64,000 bases of DNA. Origin: Ruminococcus sp. GTDB taxonomy: Bacteria; Bacillota; Clostridia; Oscillospirales; Acutalibacteraceae. The notes under the pieces were generated by a model. That model saw nothing but the letters and a program-made list of their open reading frames with translations, was not told where the DNA came from and did not search any database. The stretch covers positions 1 through 64,000 of the forward strand of contig JAFRDE010000041.1 of assembly GCA_017403985.1 (NCBI GenBank). The letters are read 5' to 3'. The translations under genes were made by a program, and so were the position numbers. The stretch's first letter is position 1. Each line of letters opens with the position of its first letter. Positions 8,726 to 15,819 of the stretch are shown here, piece after piece.

Positions 8726-11161
8726 TTAAAGATTCAGCGGATCCATGTCCGCGTATACCGTCACGCTGCTGAATTCTCTTATCGACGAGAACTGTACAAG
8801 CATGCGTCCGATCATATCACGAAAGCGATTATCGTTACGGCATTTTAATATCAATTTATATCTGTATTTATTGCTCACCTTGAATACCGCCGCCTGAGAC
8901 GGTCCAAGGACTCTGAGCGGTATGTCGGTGTATTCGGTTTTCAACAGTTCCGTCATTTTTCGGGTAAATGCAAACGCCGCGCCCTCGGTGAGCTTCGTGT
9001 TCTCACCGACAAAGCCGATCAGACAGATCGACGCAAACGGCGGATACAGCATCGCCTTGCGGATGCCGATCTCCGACGCGTAGAAAGCGTCGTAATCCTG
9101 TCTCGCCGCCAAAGAAATGATCGGATTCTCGGGCGTATAGGTCTGGATGATCGCTCTGCCCTTGTTATTGCCTCTGCCGGAACGTCCGACGACCTGCGTC
9201 AGCAGAGAAAAGGTGTTCTCAAAGCTGCGGTAATCGTCGAGATACAGCATATGATCTGCGTTCAGAACGCCAACCAGCGTCACATTAGGAAAATCCAAGC
9301 CTTTCGCAACCATCTGGGTACCGATCAGGATATCATACTCGCCGTTGGCAAAAGCTGTCAGTTTCTTCTCATGCGAGGAACGCGTCATCGTGGTATCGGT
9401 ATCCATCCTGAGGATTCGCGCGTGCGGAAAGATCTCCGCGATCTCTACTTCGGCGCGCTGGGTACCGGTTCCGCGGAGCCGCAGACTATGGCTTCCGCAG
9501 GCGGGACACTGCGTCTGATACGGGATCGAATAGCCGCAGTAATGGCACATCAGGCGGTTGTTCGCGCTGTGATAGGTCAGGGTGATAGAACAATTGGGAC
9601 AGGACAGCGGCTCGCGGCAGGAATTGCAGCAGACATACGAATTATATCCGCGGCGATTCAGCAGAAGGATACTCTGTCTGCCTGTATCCAGATTCTCCTC
9701 AATATTCTGTAAAAGAACATTAGAGTAAGATCCGGTATTACCGATTGCTATCTCTTCGTTCATATCGGCGATGATAACATCGGGGAGCGTAGCGGTGCCG
9801 TATCGCTTAGTCAGCGTGTGCTTATGATACCTGCCCTCGTTCGCGTAGTAATAGGTCTCCACACTCGGGGTAGCCGAAGAAAACAGCAGCAGCGCCTTAT
9901 GATAGGAACAGCGGAACTTCGCCAGCTCCTTGGCGTTGAAGCGCGGCTTGGACTCCGACTTATAGGTATGCTCCTGTTCCTCGTCCATGATGATCAATCC
10001 GAGATCCTTAAAGGGAGCGAAAATCGCCGACCGTGTCCCGATCGCGATCTTCGCGATACCGCGGCTCACGCGCTTATACTCGTCAAGGCGCTCTCCCAAT
10101 GATAAGGCACTGTGGAATACCGCGACCTTATCGCCGAAATGCGCGCGGAACATCGCGATCATCTGCGGCGTCAAAGCGATCTCGGGCACCATCACGATAA
10201 CGTCCTTACCGTCATCGAAGGCGCGCTCGATCAACTTAAAAAACACGGAAGTCTTACCGGATCCGGTGATACCGTACAACAGTGATACCTCCGGTGTGTC
10301 GGCTTCATACAGCTCGCTGAGTTCGTCATACGCCTTTTGCTGTTCATCCGTTAAGGTGACGTCACGCTTCGCGGACACGTTGTATTTCGGGACGCGGAAC
10401 ACCTCGTCGTCAAAATACACGGCGATCCCCTTGCGGACCAGCGTATCGGGAACGGAAGTTGTCACGCCGGTGTAGTAGCAAACCTCTTTGACGGAAGCGG
10501 AACCGACCGTCGACAGCAAATCAACGACGCTCTCCTGTTTTTCGCTGAGCTTCATTCCCTGCAGAAGCGTTTCCGCGTCGTCGCTCAGGCGCATCATCTT
10601 GATCGTCTTATCGCCGACCTTTCGCAGCGCGGTATCGTTCTTCACCAGAATACCGTCCGCTTCCATTTCATCGAGGACGGCGGAATCGGCGTAACCGAGC
10701 TCCTGCAGCAGCGCGTGCTTTTCGACTTTATTATTCTTTGAACGAATAATCGTTACGATCCTGCGCTGTTCATCGGGCAGATCATAGAACCGATCGCCCA
10801 GCTCTGCGCTGACGGAATACTCCAGCGACAAACGGTAGTTGATACCCGCGGGGAGCATCGCGCGCACCGCGTCATAGTAGGTGCAGAAACAATGGCTCTT
10901 CATAAAGCCGCACATCCTGATCATTTCATCATTCAGTATTGGCTCCGGATCCAACAGCTCGGAAATCGCTTTCAGATCATTCTGTTCCTCTTCACCGACA
11001 CTCAGGACGATACCCTGGCGCTTTGCGTTGCCTCTGCCGAAAGGGATCGCGACACGACAGCCGGGCTGTACGTTCATCCCCCCGGGGATACGGTAGCTGA
11101 ACGCGTGATCAAAATGAACGATCGCGTTCTCGACCGCGACATAAGCGACCTTAGCGGTCAT
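8726..11161 (-). CDS. priA: Primosomal helicase PriA
   Basis: 3'-to-5' DNA helicase that restarts stalled replication forks and loads the replicative helicase. Domains: N-terminal 3'-DNA-binding domain, a winged-helix-like region, the helicase core with Walker A GITGSGKTS and the DEEQEHTYK motif, and a zinc-binding insert of four CxxC pairs (from CNSC to CPACGS). Helicase motif V/VI (QVVGRSGRGNNKGRAIIQT) follows. Its 811 residues are typical. The start codon overlaps the rpoZ stop (TGATG). Confidence 0.97.
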   Translation of the reverse strand: MTAKVAYVAVENAIVHFDHAFSYRIPGGMNVQPGCRVAIPFGRGNAKRQGIVLSVGEEEQNDLKAISELLDPEPILNDEMIRMCGFMKSHCFCTYYDAVRAMLPAGINYRLSLEYSVSAELGDRFYDLPDEQRRIVTIIRSKNNKVEKHALLQELGYADSAVLDEMEADGILVKNDTALRKVGDKTIKMMRLSDDAETLLQGMKLSEKQESVVDLLSTVGSASVKEVCYYTGVTTSVPDTLVRKGIAVYFDDEVFRVPKYNVSAKRDVTLTDEQQKAYDELSELYEADTPEVSLLYGITGSGKTSVFFKLIERAFDDGKDVIVMVPEIALTPQMIAMFRAHFGDKVAVFHSALSLGERLDEYKRVSRGIAKIAIGTRSAIFAPFKDLGLIIMDEEQEHTYKSESKPRFNAKELAKFRCSYHKALLLFSSATPSVETYYYANEGRYHKHTLTKRYGTATLPDVIIADMNEEIAIGNTGSYSNVLLQNIEENLDTGRQSILLLNRRGYNSYVCCNSCREPLSCPNCSITLTYHSANNRLMCHYCGYSIPYQTQCPACGSHSLRLRGTGTQRAEVEIAEIFPHARILRMDTDTTMTRSSHEKKLTAFANGEYDILIGTQMVAKGLDFPNVTLVGVLNADHMLYLDDYRSFENTFSLLTQVVGRSGRGNNKGRAIIQTYTPENPIISLAARQDYDAFYASEIGIRKAMLYPPFASICLIGFVGENTKLTEGAAFAFTRKMTELLKTEYTDIPLRVLGPSQAAVFKVSNKYRYKLILKCRNDNRFRDMIGRMLVQFSSIREFSSVTVYADMDPLNL

Positions 11162-11364
11162 CAGTCCTCATCATCCTGTTCAAGGATATTGTATTTATGA
11201 TTCTTGAAATCCTCGATTGCGAGCAGGACGGGCTTATCATCGGTGATGACGCCCTCTTCCTTGAACTCATCCGCGATTTCTCTGGCGCGCTTCGCAACGC
11301 CGATCACCAGCGCGTAGCGGCTCTCCTTACCGGATAACATATCATCTAAAGATGCTCTTTTCAT
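11161..11364 (-). CDS. rpoZ: RNA polymerase omega subunit
   Basis: Small subunit that aids assembly and stability of RNA polymerase. Its 67 residues contain SRYALVIGVAKRAREI, the conserved helix that grips beta-prime, and an acidic tail. It lies between gmk and priA as in most Firmicutes, with a 54-nt gap after gmk. Confidence 0.93.
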   Translation of the reverse strand: MKRASLDDMLSGKESRYALVIGVAKRAREIADEFKEEGVITDDKPVLLAIEDFKNHKYNILEQDDED

Positions 11365-11418
11365 AACTCTACTCCTCCATGATTTATTGTCTTTGCGATG
11401 GACGGATCCATGGCATTA

Positions 11419-11988
11419 TTAAACATGATTCTTTCTGTCCGCGATGATGGACAGCACTTCTTCAACAGCCCTGTCCAGATCATCGTTAACGACTACATAG
11501 TCAAATAAATGCTGATGTTCCAACTCTTTTTCAGCGGTTTTCAGCCGTTCGGCGATGACCTCCTCGGACTCGGTGCCTCTGCCGCACAGACGCAGCTGCA
11601 GTTCTTCAAAAGACGGCGGCGCGATAAAGATCGTCACACAGTCGGGACAAGCCTCCTTGACCTGCAGAAAGCCCTTGACCTCGATCTCGAGGATCACGTC
11701 CAGCCCTTCATTGAGCATACGGAACACAGGTTCCTTGGGCGTGCCGTACTTGTTGCCGACGTACTCGGCGTACTCTAAAAAGCCGTTCTCGGCGATCATC
11801 TCGTCAAAGCGCTCGTGCGATACGAAATAATACTCTCTTCCGTCCTGCTCACCCTCGCGCGGCGCGCGGGTGGTAGCGGAAACGGAAAGGCGCAGATTCG
11901 GATTCTTCGCCAGAAGCTCTTTCATGATCGTTCCCTTGCCGACGCCCGAAGCGCCGGTATAAACGATCAGCAAACCTTTATTCAACAT
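11419..11988 (-). CDS. gmk: Guanylate kinase
   Basis: Phosphorylates GMP to GDP with ATP. The P-loop GASGVGKGT near residues 12-20, the GMP-binding segment TTRAPREGEQDGREYYFV and the lid region RGTESEE are present. It has 189 residues, overlaps remA by 11 nt and precedes rpoZ, the usual gmk-rpoZ pair. Confidence 0.96.
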   Translation of the reverse strand: MLNKGLLIVYTGASGVGKGTIMKELLAKNPNLRLSVSATTRAPREGEQDGREYYFVSHERFDEMIAENGFLEYAEYVGNKYGTPKEPVFRMLNEGLDVILEIEVKGFLQVKEACPDCVTIFIAPPSFEELQLRLCGRGTESEEVIAERLKTAEKELEHQHLFDYVVVNDDLDRAVEEVLSIIADRKNHV

Positions 11989-12223
11989 TTGCTTCCTCCA
12001 TTCTCGCGGCGATAGTTTCGGTCGTGAGCGCCGACAGGACGATATACTCGCTGTCGGTGATGATCACAGCCTTACACTTCCTGCCGAAGGTAGCGTCGAT
12101 CAGCGTGGACGCCGCCTTGCTCATCTGAACGATACGTTTGATCGGAGCGGATTCGGGGCTGACAACGGATACGATCTTGCTGATATTCACCACGTTGCCG
12201 AAGCCGATATTGACAAATCGCAT
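11978..12223 (-). CDS. remA: RemA/DUF370 DNA-binding regulator
   Basis: Small DNA-binding protein of the extracellular-matrix regulator RemA family (DUF370), which forms ring-like oligomers and activates matrix genes in Bacillus (family knowledge). RFVNIGFGNVV at the N-terminus and RKCKAVIITDSEYIVLSAL near the end are diagnostic. It has 81 residues and sits between yicC and gmk, its conserved place. Its targets here are unknown. Confidence 0.9.
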   Translation of the reverse strand: MRFVNIGFGNVVNISKIVSVVSPESAPIKRIVQMSKAASTLIDATFGRKCKAVIITDSEYIVLSALTTETIAARMEEANVE

Positions 12224-12234
12224 ATTCCCCTCCG

Positions 12235-13113
12235 TTATTCGATATTCTGGACCTGTTCGCGGATCTTTTCGAGCTCGCCCTTGATGTCGACCACCTTATG
12301 CGCCAGAGCGGAATCGTTCACCTTGGAGCCGATAGTATTCGCCTCACGGTTCATCTCCTGCACGATAAAGTCGAGCTTTCTGCCGACGGGTACGCCGGAA
12401 TCAAGGAATTGTTTCATCTGGTCGAAGTGCGAGCGCAGGCGGACGGTCTCTTCATCCACCGCGACCTTATCGGCGAAGATCGCCGCCTCGGTCAGGATAC
12501 GCTGATCGTCGATATTCGTGCTCTGCAGCACCTCGCTGAGCTTCGCGTACAGTCTGTCGCGGTATTCCTGCACCGTCTGCGGTGAACGTTCCTCGATCTC
12601 GCCGACGATATCGATGATCGTCTGCGCGCGGCTGAGGATATCCGCTTTCAGTTTTTCGCCCTCCGCCTGACGCATCGAAAGGAAATGCTCCAATGCGGCG
12701 TCGACCGCGACCTTGACGTCCGCAAAGACCGCATCTTCATCCGCGGGCGGACGGGTGATCTGGAAAACGTCGTTGAAGCGGGACAGCGTGGATACGGAAA
12801 TATCGTCCTTGACCCCGTATTCTTCGACCATCGCACGCATCGCGTTGATATAGCCGGAGGCGAGCGGCTTGTTCAGCTCGACCTCGACCGACGAATCGTC
12901 GTTATCGGTGACGGATACATACATATCCACCTTGCCGCGGCTGACACGCTCGGCGACATATTTCTTTAGCTTATCTTCTAAAAAGTTATATCCTCTGCTT
13001 GTGCGGCAGGAAAACTCGAAGTAGCGATGATTCACGCTCTTGATCTCTACGATAATATCACGGTTTCCGACAGAGAGCTCCGCTCTGCCGAAGCCGGTCA
13101 TCGACATTACCAT
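12235..13113 (-). CDS. yicC: YicC-family endoribonuclease
   Basis: YicC/YloC family, recently described as an RNA endonuclease affecting small-RNA decay. The N-terminus VMSMTGFGRAE and the C-terminal DUF1732 region (KLDFIVQEMNREANTIGSK) are hallmarks. The ATG at 13113 is preferred: it lines up with the family start M-x-x-SMTGFG and lies 7 nt after GGGGG. It has 292 residues and is the first gene of the 13-gene operon, with its own promoter at 13143-13170. Confidence 0.9.
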   Translation of the reverse strand: MVMSMTGFGRAELSVGNRDIIVEIKSVNHRYFEFSCRTSRGYNFLEDKLKKYVAERVSRGKVDMYVSVTDNDDSSVEVELNKPLASGYINAMRAMVEEYGVKDDISVSTLSRFNDVFQITRPPADEDAVFADVKVAVDAALEHFLSMRQAEGEKLKADILSRAQTIIDIVGEIEERSPQTVQEYRDRLYAKLSEVLQSTNIDDQRILTEAAIFADKVAVDEETVRLRSHFDQMKQFLDSGVPVGRKLDFIVQEMNREANTIGSKVNDSALAHKVVDIKGELEKIREQVQNIE

Positions 13114-13142
13114 CATGATTCCCCCTTTTTTCATATATTAAT

Positions 13143-13170
13143 ATTGTAGCAAACACGCGTAAAAAGTAAA
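13143..13170 (-). promoter_or_regulatory. Promoter of the yicC-rsgA operon
   Basis: Minus strand TTTACT (13165-13170), 16 nt, then TACAAT (13143-13148) preceded by TGC, an extended -10. It is the only convincing sigma-A site found upstream of yicC. Confidence 0.55.
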
Positions 13171-13177
13171 GGGTTTG

Positions 13178-13193
13178 GTTACAAAGTTGTAAC
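13178..13193. promoter_or_regulatory. Perfect palindrome between yicC and yebC
   Basis: GTTACAA-AG-TTGTAAC, a 7-2-7 exact inverted repeat midway between the -35 boxes of the two divergent promoters. This is a candidate operator for a dimeric repressor; no regulator is identified. Confidence 0.5.
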
Positions 13194-13199
13194 AACTAT

Positions 13200-13227
13200 T
13201 TGCAAAAACTTGTTATTATGCTATATT
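13200..13227 (+). promoter_or_regulatory. Promoter of yebC
   Basis: TTGCAA (13200-13205), 16 nt, then TATATT (13222-13227) with an extended TGC just upstream. The yebC start codon is 38 nt downstream. Confidence 0.6.
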
Positions 13228-13264
13228 AAATAGGTTAAATTAAGTAAAAAGGAATGATCAAACC

Positions 13265-13999
13265 ATGTCAGGACATAATAAATGGAGCACCATTAAACAG
13301 AAAAAGGGTAAGAACGACGCGGCGCGCGCAAAAGTATTCACCAAGATCGGCAGAGAGCTGATGGTAGCGATCCGCGACGGCGGCAGCGCCGACCCGAACG
13401 TCAACTCCAAGCTCAGAGACTGTATCGCCAAGGCGAAAGCGGCTAACGTGCCGAACGACAACATCGAGCGCATCATCAAGAAGGCTCAGGGCGGCGAGAC
13501 AGCCGACTACGAGTCCGTCACCTACGAGGGTTACGGTCCCTGCGGCGTAGCGGTCATCGTAGAAGCGCTGACCGACAACCGCAACCGTACCGCCGGCGAG
13601 GTCAGACATTATTTCGATAAGTTCGGCGGCAACATGGGCACCCCCGGCTGTGTCAGCTTTATGTTCTCCAAGAAGGGCGTGCTGATCATCGAGCGCGAGG
13701 AGCTCGACAAGGACGAGGACACCGTGATGGAAGCAGCATTAGAAGCGGGCGCATCCGACTTTGAGGCTGACGAGGATATTTTCACCATCTACACCGAGCC
13801 CGAGGATTTCGGCGCGGTACGCGACGACCTGCAGGCGCAGGGCTACGAGTTCGCCTCCGCAGAGGTCGAGCAGGTCCCCTCTACCTACACCAAGATCGAC
13901 GATCCCGACGCGCGCGTCCAGATGCAGAAGATGCTCGACATGTTCGAGGATAACGACGATATCCAGAACGTCTGGCATAACTGGGAAGACGCGGAATAA
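13265..13999 (+). CDS. yebC: YebC/PmpR-family translation or transcription factor
   Basis: Cytoplasmic YebC family; members are described as DNA-binding regulators and, more recently, as ribosome factors easing polyproline stalls. GHNKWSTIKQKKGKNDAARAK at the start and YEGYGPCGVAVIVEALTDNRNRT in the middle are family signatures. The protein is acidic (244 residues) with GC-rich codon choice suggesting high expression. It is monocistronic, with its own promoter and a terminator at 14051-14081. Confidence 0.95.
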   Translation: MSGHNKWSTIKQKKGKNDAARAKVFTKIGRELMVAIRDGGSADPNVNSKLRDCIAKAKAANVPNDNIERIIKKAQGGETADYESVTYEGYGPCGVAVIVEALTDNRNRTAGEVRHYFDKFGGNMGTPGCVSFMFSKKGVLIIEREELDKDEDTVMEAALEAGASDFEADEDIFTIYTEPEDFGAVRDDLQAQGYEFASAEVEQVPSTYTKIDDPDARVQMQKMLDMFEDNDDIQNVWHNWEDAE

Positions 14000-14007
14000 T
14001 ACAAATT

Positions 14008-14040
14008 GTCATTGCGAGGGCAACGCCCGCGGCAATCTCA
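14008..14040. repeat. Palindromic intergenic repeat, family 1
   Basis: GTCATTGCGAGGG to GGCAATCTCA, in the opposite orientation to the copies at 6451 and 22977. It lies between the yebC stop and the terminator. Confidence 0.75.
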
Positions 14041-14050
14041 ACTGATTTGA

Positions 14051-14081
14051 AAAGGCTGTTCACAAAAGTGAGCAGCCTTTA
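14051..14081. terminator. Bidirectional terminator, yebC/rnmV
   Basis: AAGGCTG(T)TCAC pairs with GTGAGCAGCCTT around an AAAA loop, with A-rich 5' and T-rich 3' flanks. It serves convergent yebC and rnmV. Confidence 0.8.
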
Positions 14082-14777
14082 TTATATGTTCTGATTCAGT
14101 TTTGACAAGTATTCCTCAAATTCTTCCTTTGTAAACAGGCAGTTGATCGCGGCGATCATCGCGTTCACGGTCAGATAGCGAGGCAAGCCCAATGAAGCGA
14201 GCACCTCTTCCCTATGCTGAGCCGCGTTCGCACAGCCGGTCAAGCCGTAGTCGTAGAAATCGAGTTTGGTGATCGTATTATCAATGGGTTTCTCCCTTTG
14301 GTCGATCAAATCATACAATCCCTCACCCGCTTCCGCGGGAGCTCCCTTTACCAAAGGGAGCCTATCTTCCATAATATGAGCGCCGCTCTGACGGATTGCT
14401 TCGAGCAGTTTTTCACGGTCGATACCCTCTACGCCTAAGATACCTTCTTTCGACGCTTCCGGTTTGCGCTTTTCCTTACCCTCGACAGTCGGAATGTAGG
14501 CGTGCAAAATCTGCTCCTGCGGTACGATGCCGCGCAGGAAGTTGCGGATCACAAAGCCCGCCGAATCCACGTCAGTCATCACCAGTATACCGCGGCGTGC
14601 CGCTACCGCGCGGATGAGCGTTTGTTTTTCCTTATCCTTGAACACGCGAAAGCCGCCGGTCTCGATGATCGGACTCGCGATCAGCTCGCTAAGGCGTATC
14701 CTATCGTAGCGTCCTTCGACGATGACGGTTTCTTTCAGGTGGATTTTGGAAAAAGGGAGCCTGTATTCTTCAATCAT
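14082..14777 (-). CDS. rnmV: Ribonuclease M5 with a repeat-derived insert
   Basis: TOPRIM-domain RNase that matures 5S rRNA. The N-terminal TOPRIM part shows ETVIVEGRYD (catalytic Glu) and GILVMTDVDSAGF (metal-binding Asp pair). The C-terminal DUF4093-like part has NTITKLDFYDYGLTG and REEVLASLGLPRYLTVNAMI. At 231 residues it is about 40 longer than Bacillus RNase M5. Part of the excess, the segment RLPLVKGAPAEAGEGLYDLI between the domains, is encoded by a complete family-2 palindromic repeat (14302-14364, 63 nt) in frame. The ATG at 14777 lies 9 nt after GGAGG and overlaps the holA stop by 8 nt. No frameshift or stop is seen, so the gene is probably functional. Confidence 0.9.
   Translation of the reverse strand: MIEEYRLPFSKIHLKETVIVEGRYDRIRLSELIASPIIETGGFRVFKDKEKQTLIRAVAARRGILVMTDVDSAGFVIRNFLRGIVPQEQILHAYIPTVEGKEKRKPEASKEGILGVEGIDREKLLEAIRQSGAHIMEDRLPLVKGAPAEAGEGLYDLIDQREKPIDNTITKLDFYDYGLTGCANAAQHREEVLASLGLPRYLTVNAMIAAINCLFTKEEFEEYLSKLNQNI
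14302..14364 (-). repeat. Family-2 palindromic repeat inside rnmV
   Basis: The element has the same outer hairpin (CTCCCTTTaccAAAGGGAG) and the same 24-nt end (TCGATCAAATCA..., 14302-14325) as the intergenic copy at 53474-53535. The inner hairpin is CCCGC/GCGGG here and GTCAC/GTGAC there. It is 63 nt long, 21 codons, without a stop in the gene's frame. Confidence 0.88.
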
Positions 14778-15816
14778 CGGAACGGTCCTCCGCGATCAGT
14801 ACCAGCCTGCACACGAGGCTCTCGATCTCGACACGCTCGTCAATCATTTCCGTTACCATGCGCTCCTGCACCGTCATCAGCTCGTCGATACTGCGCCGCA
14901 GCGACGAGGTCGTCACGCGGCCGATCTGACGCGACAGCTTATCGAGCACCCATTTGCGGTTCTTGTATCCGAAGTCCTCAGCGATCTCAGCGTTAGAAAT
15001 CCCCGCCTCCTTGCCGATCCTCGCACGATAGGCGTCGAGATAAGCGCCGGACAGCACGGTGCAGATATATACGCCGCTGACCTGCTGATAAAACAGCGTG
15101 CCGATCGCGGTCAGCGCCTTATCGGTGTTGCCTGTAACGATAAAGCCGAATAGGTCGTAAACGCTCGCCTCGGCAGTCTTGGACACCAGCTTTTCGATCA
15201 TTTCCGGTGTGATCTCACCGCCGTCGGCAAAGGCGGTCAGCTTCTTCATCTCGGCGTTCAGACGGTTCAGATCCTCGCCCGCGTATTGGATCAGCTGATG
15301 CGCCGTCAGCTCGCTCATGGTGCAGCCTCCGGCTTTCGCCCATTTGCACAGATCGCGCTCCAGCGCTAACCCGCTGCGGTGCGTCAGCTCGATACAAACG
15401 CCGTTTTTATCGACATAGGCGATCAGCTTCTTCATCTGCGCTTTAGCTGTTTTCGAGGTCAGCTCCAGCGTCGGCATCGCGATGATCACGACGGTCTGCG
15501 CGGAAATATTCTGCAATATCTTCATCAGCGACTCGAAATCATCCTTGCGCAGCTTATCGATATCCATATCGTTGATGCGCAGAAAGTTCCATTCGCTCAT
15601 AAAAGGGATCATATCCGCGCACACGGAGATATCGGCGATATCCGAATCGTTATCAAACACATGATAATTCATATCGTTGATATCGCCTTTGGAGATTTTC
15701 TTTTCTATCAGCTCGGCGGAACGCTTCACAAGCATCTTTTCTTCGCCGAAGCACAGATATAGATTTTTGAAGCTGCCGCTGTTCAGCTGCTTTTTCAGTT
15801 CGCTTTCCGTAATCAT
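14770..15816 (-). CDS. holA: DNA polymerase III delta subunit
   Basis: Clamp-loader subunit that opens the sliding clamp. Its 348 residues give an N-terminal NTP-fold start (NLYLCFGEEKMLVKRSAELI), no functional Walker motif (normal for delta), EDLNRLNAEMKKLTAF and a C-terminal helical collar (ERMVTEMIDERVEIESLVCRL). It starts 3 nt after the comEC stop and overlaps rnmV, matching the common comEC-holA order of Firmicutes. Confidence 0.93.
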   Translation of the reverse strand: MITESELKKQLNSGSFKNLYLCFGEEKMLVKRSAELIEKKISKGDINDMNYHVFDNDSDIADISVCADMIPFMSEWNFLRINDMDIDKLRKDDFESLMKILQNISAQTVVIIAMPTLELTSKTAKAQMKKLIAYVDKNGVCIELTHRSGLALERDLCKWAKAGGCTMSELTAHQLIQYAGEDLNRLNAEMKKLTAFADGGEITPEMIEKLVSKTAEASVYDLFGFIVTGNTDKALTAIGTLFYQQVSGVYICTVLSGAYLDAYRARIGKEAGISNAEIAEDFGYKNRKWVLDKLSRQIGRVTTSSLRRSIDELMTVQERMVTEMIDERVEIESLVCRLVLIAEDRSDD

Positions 15817-15819
15817 AAT

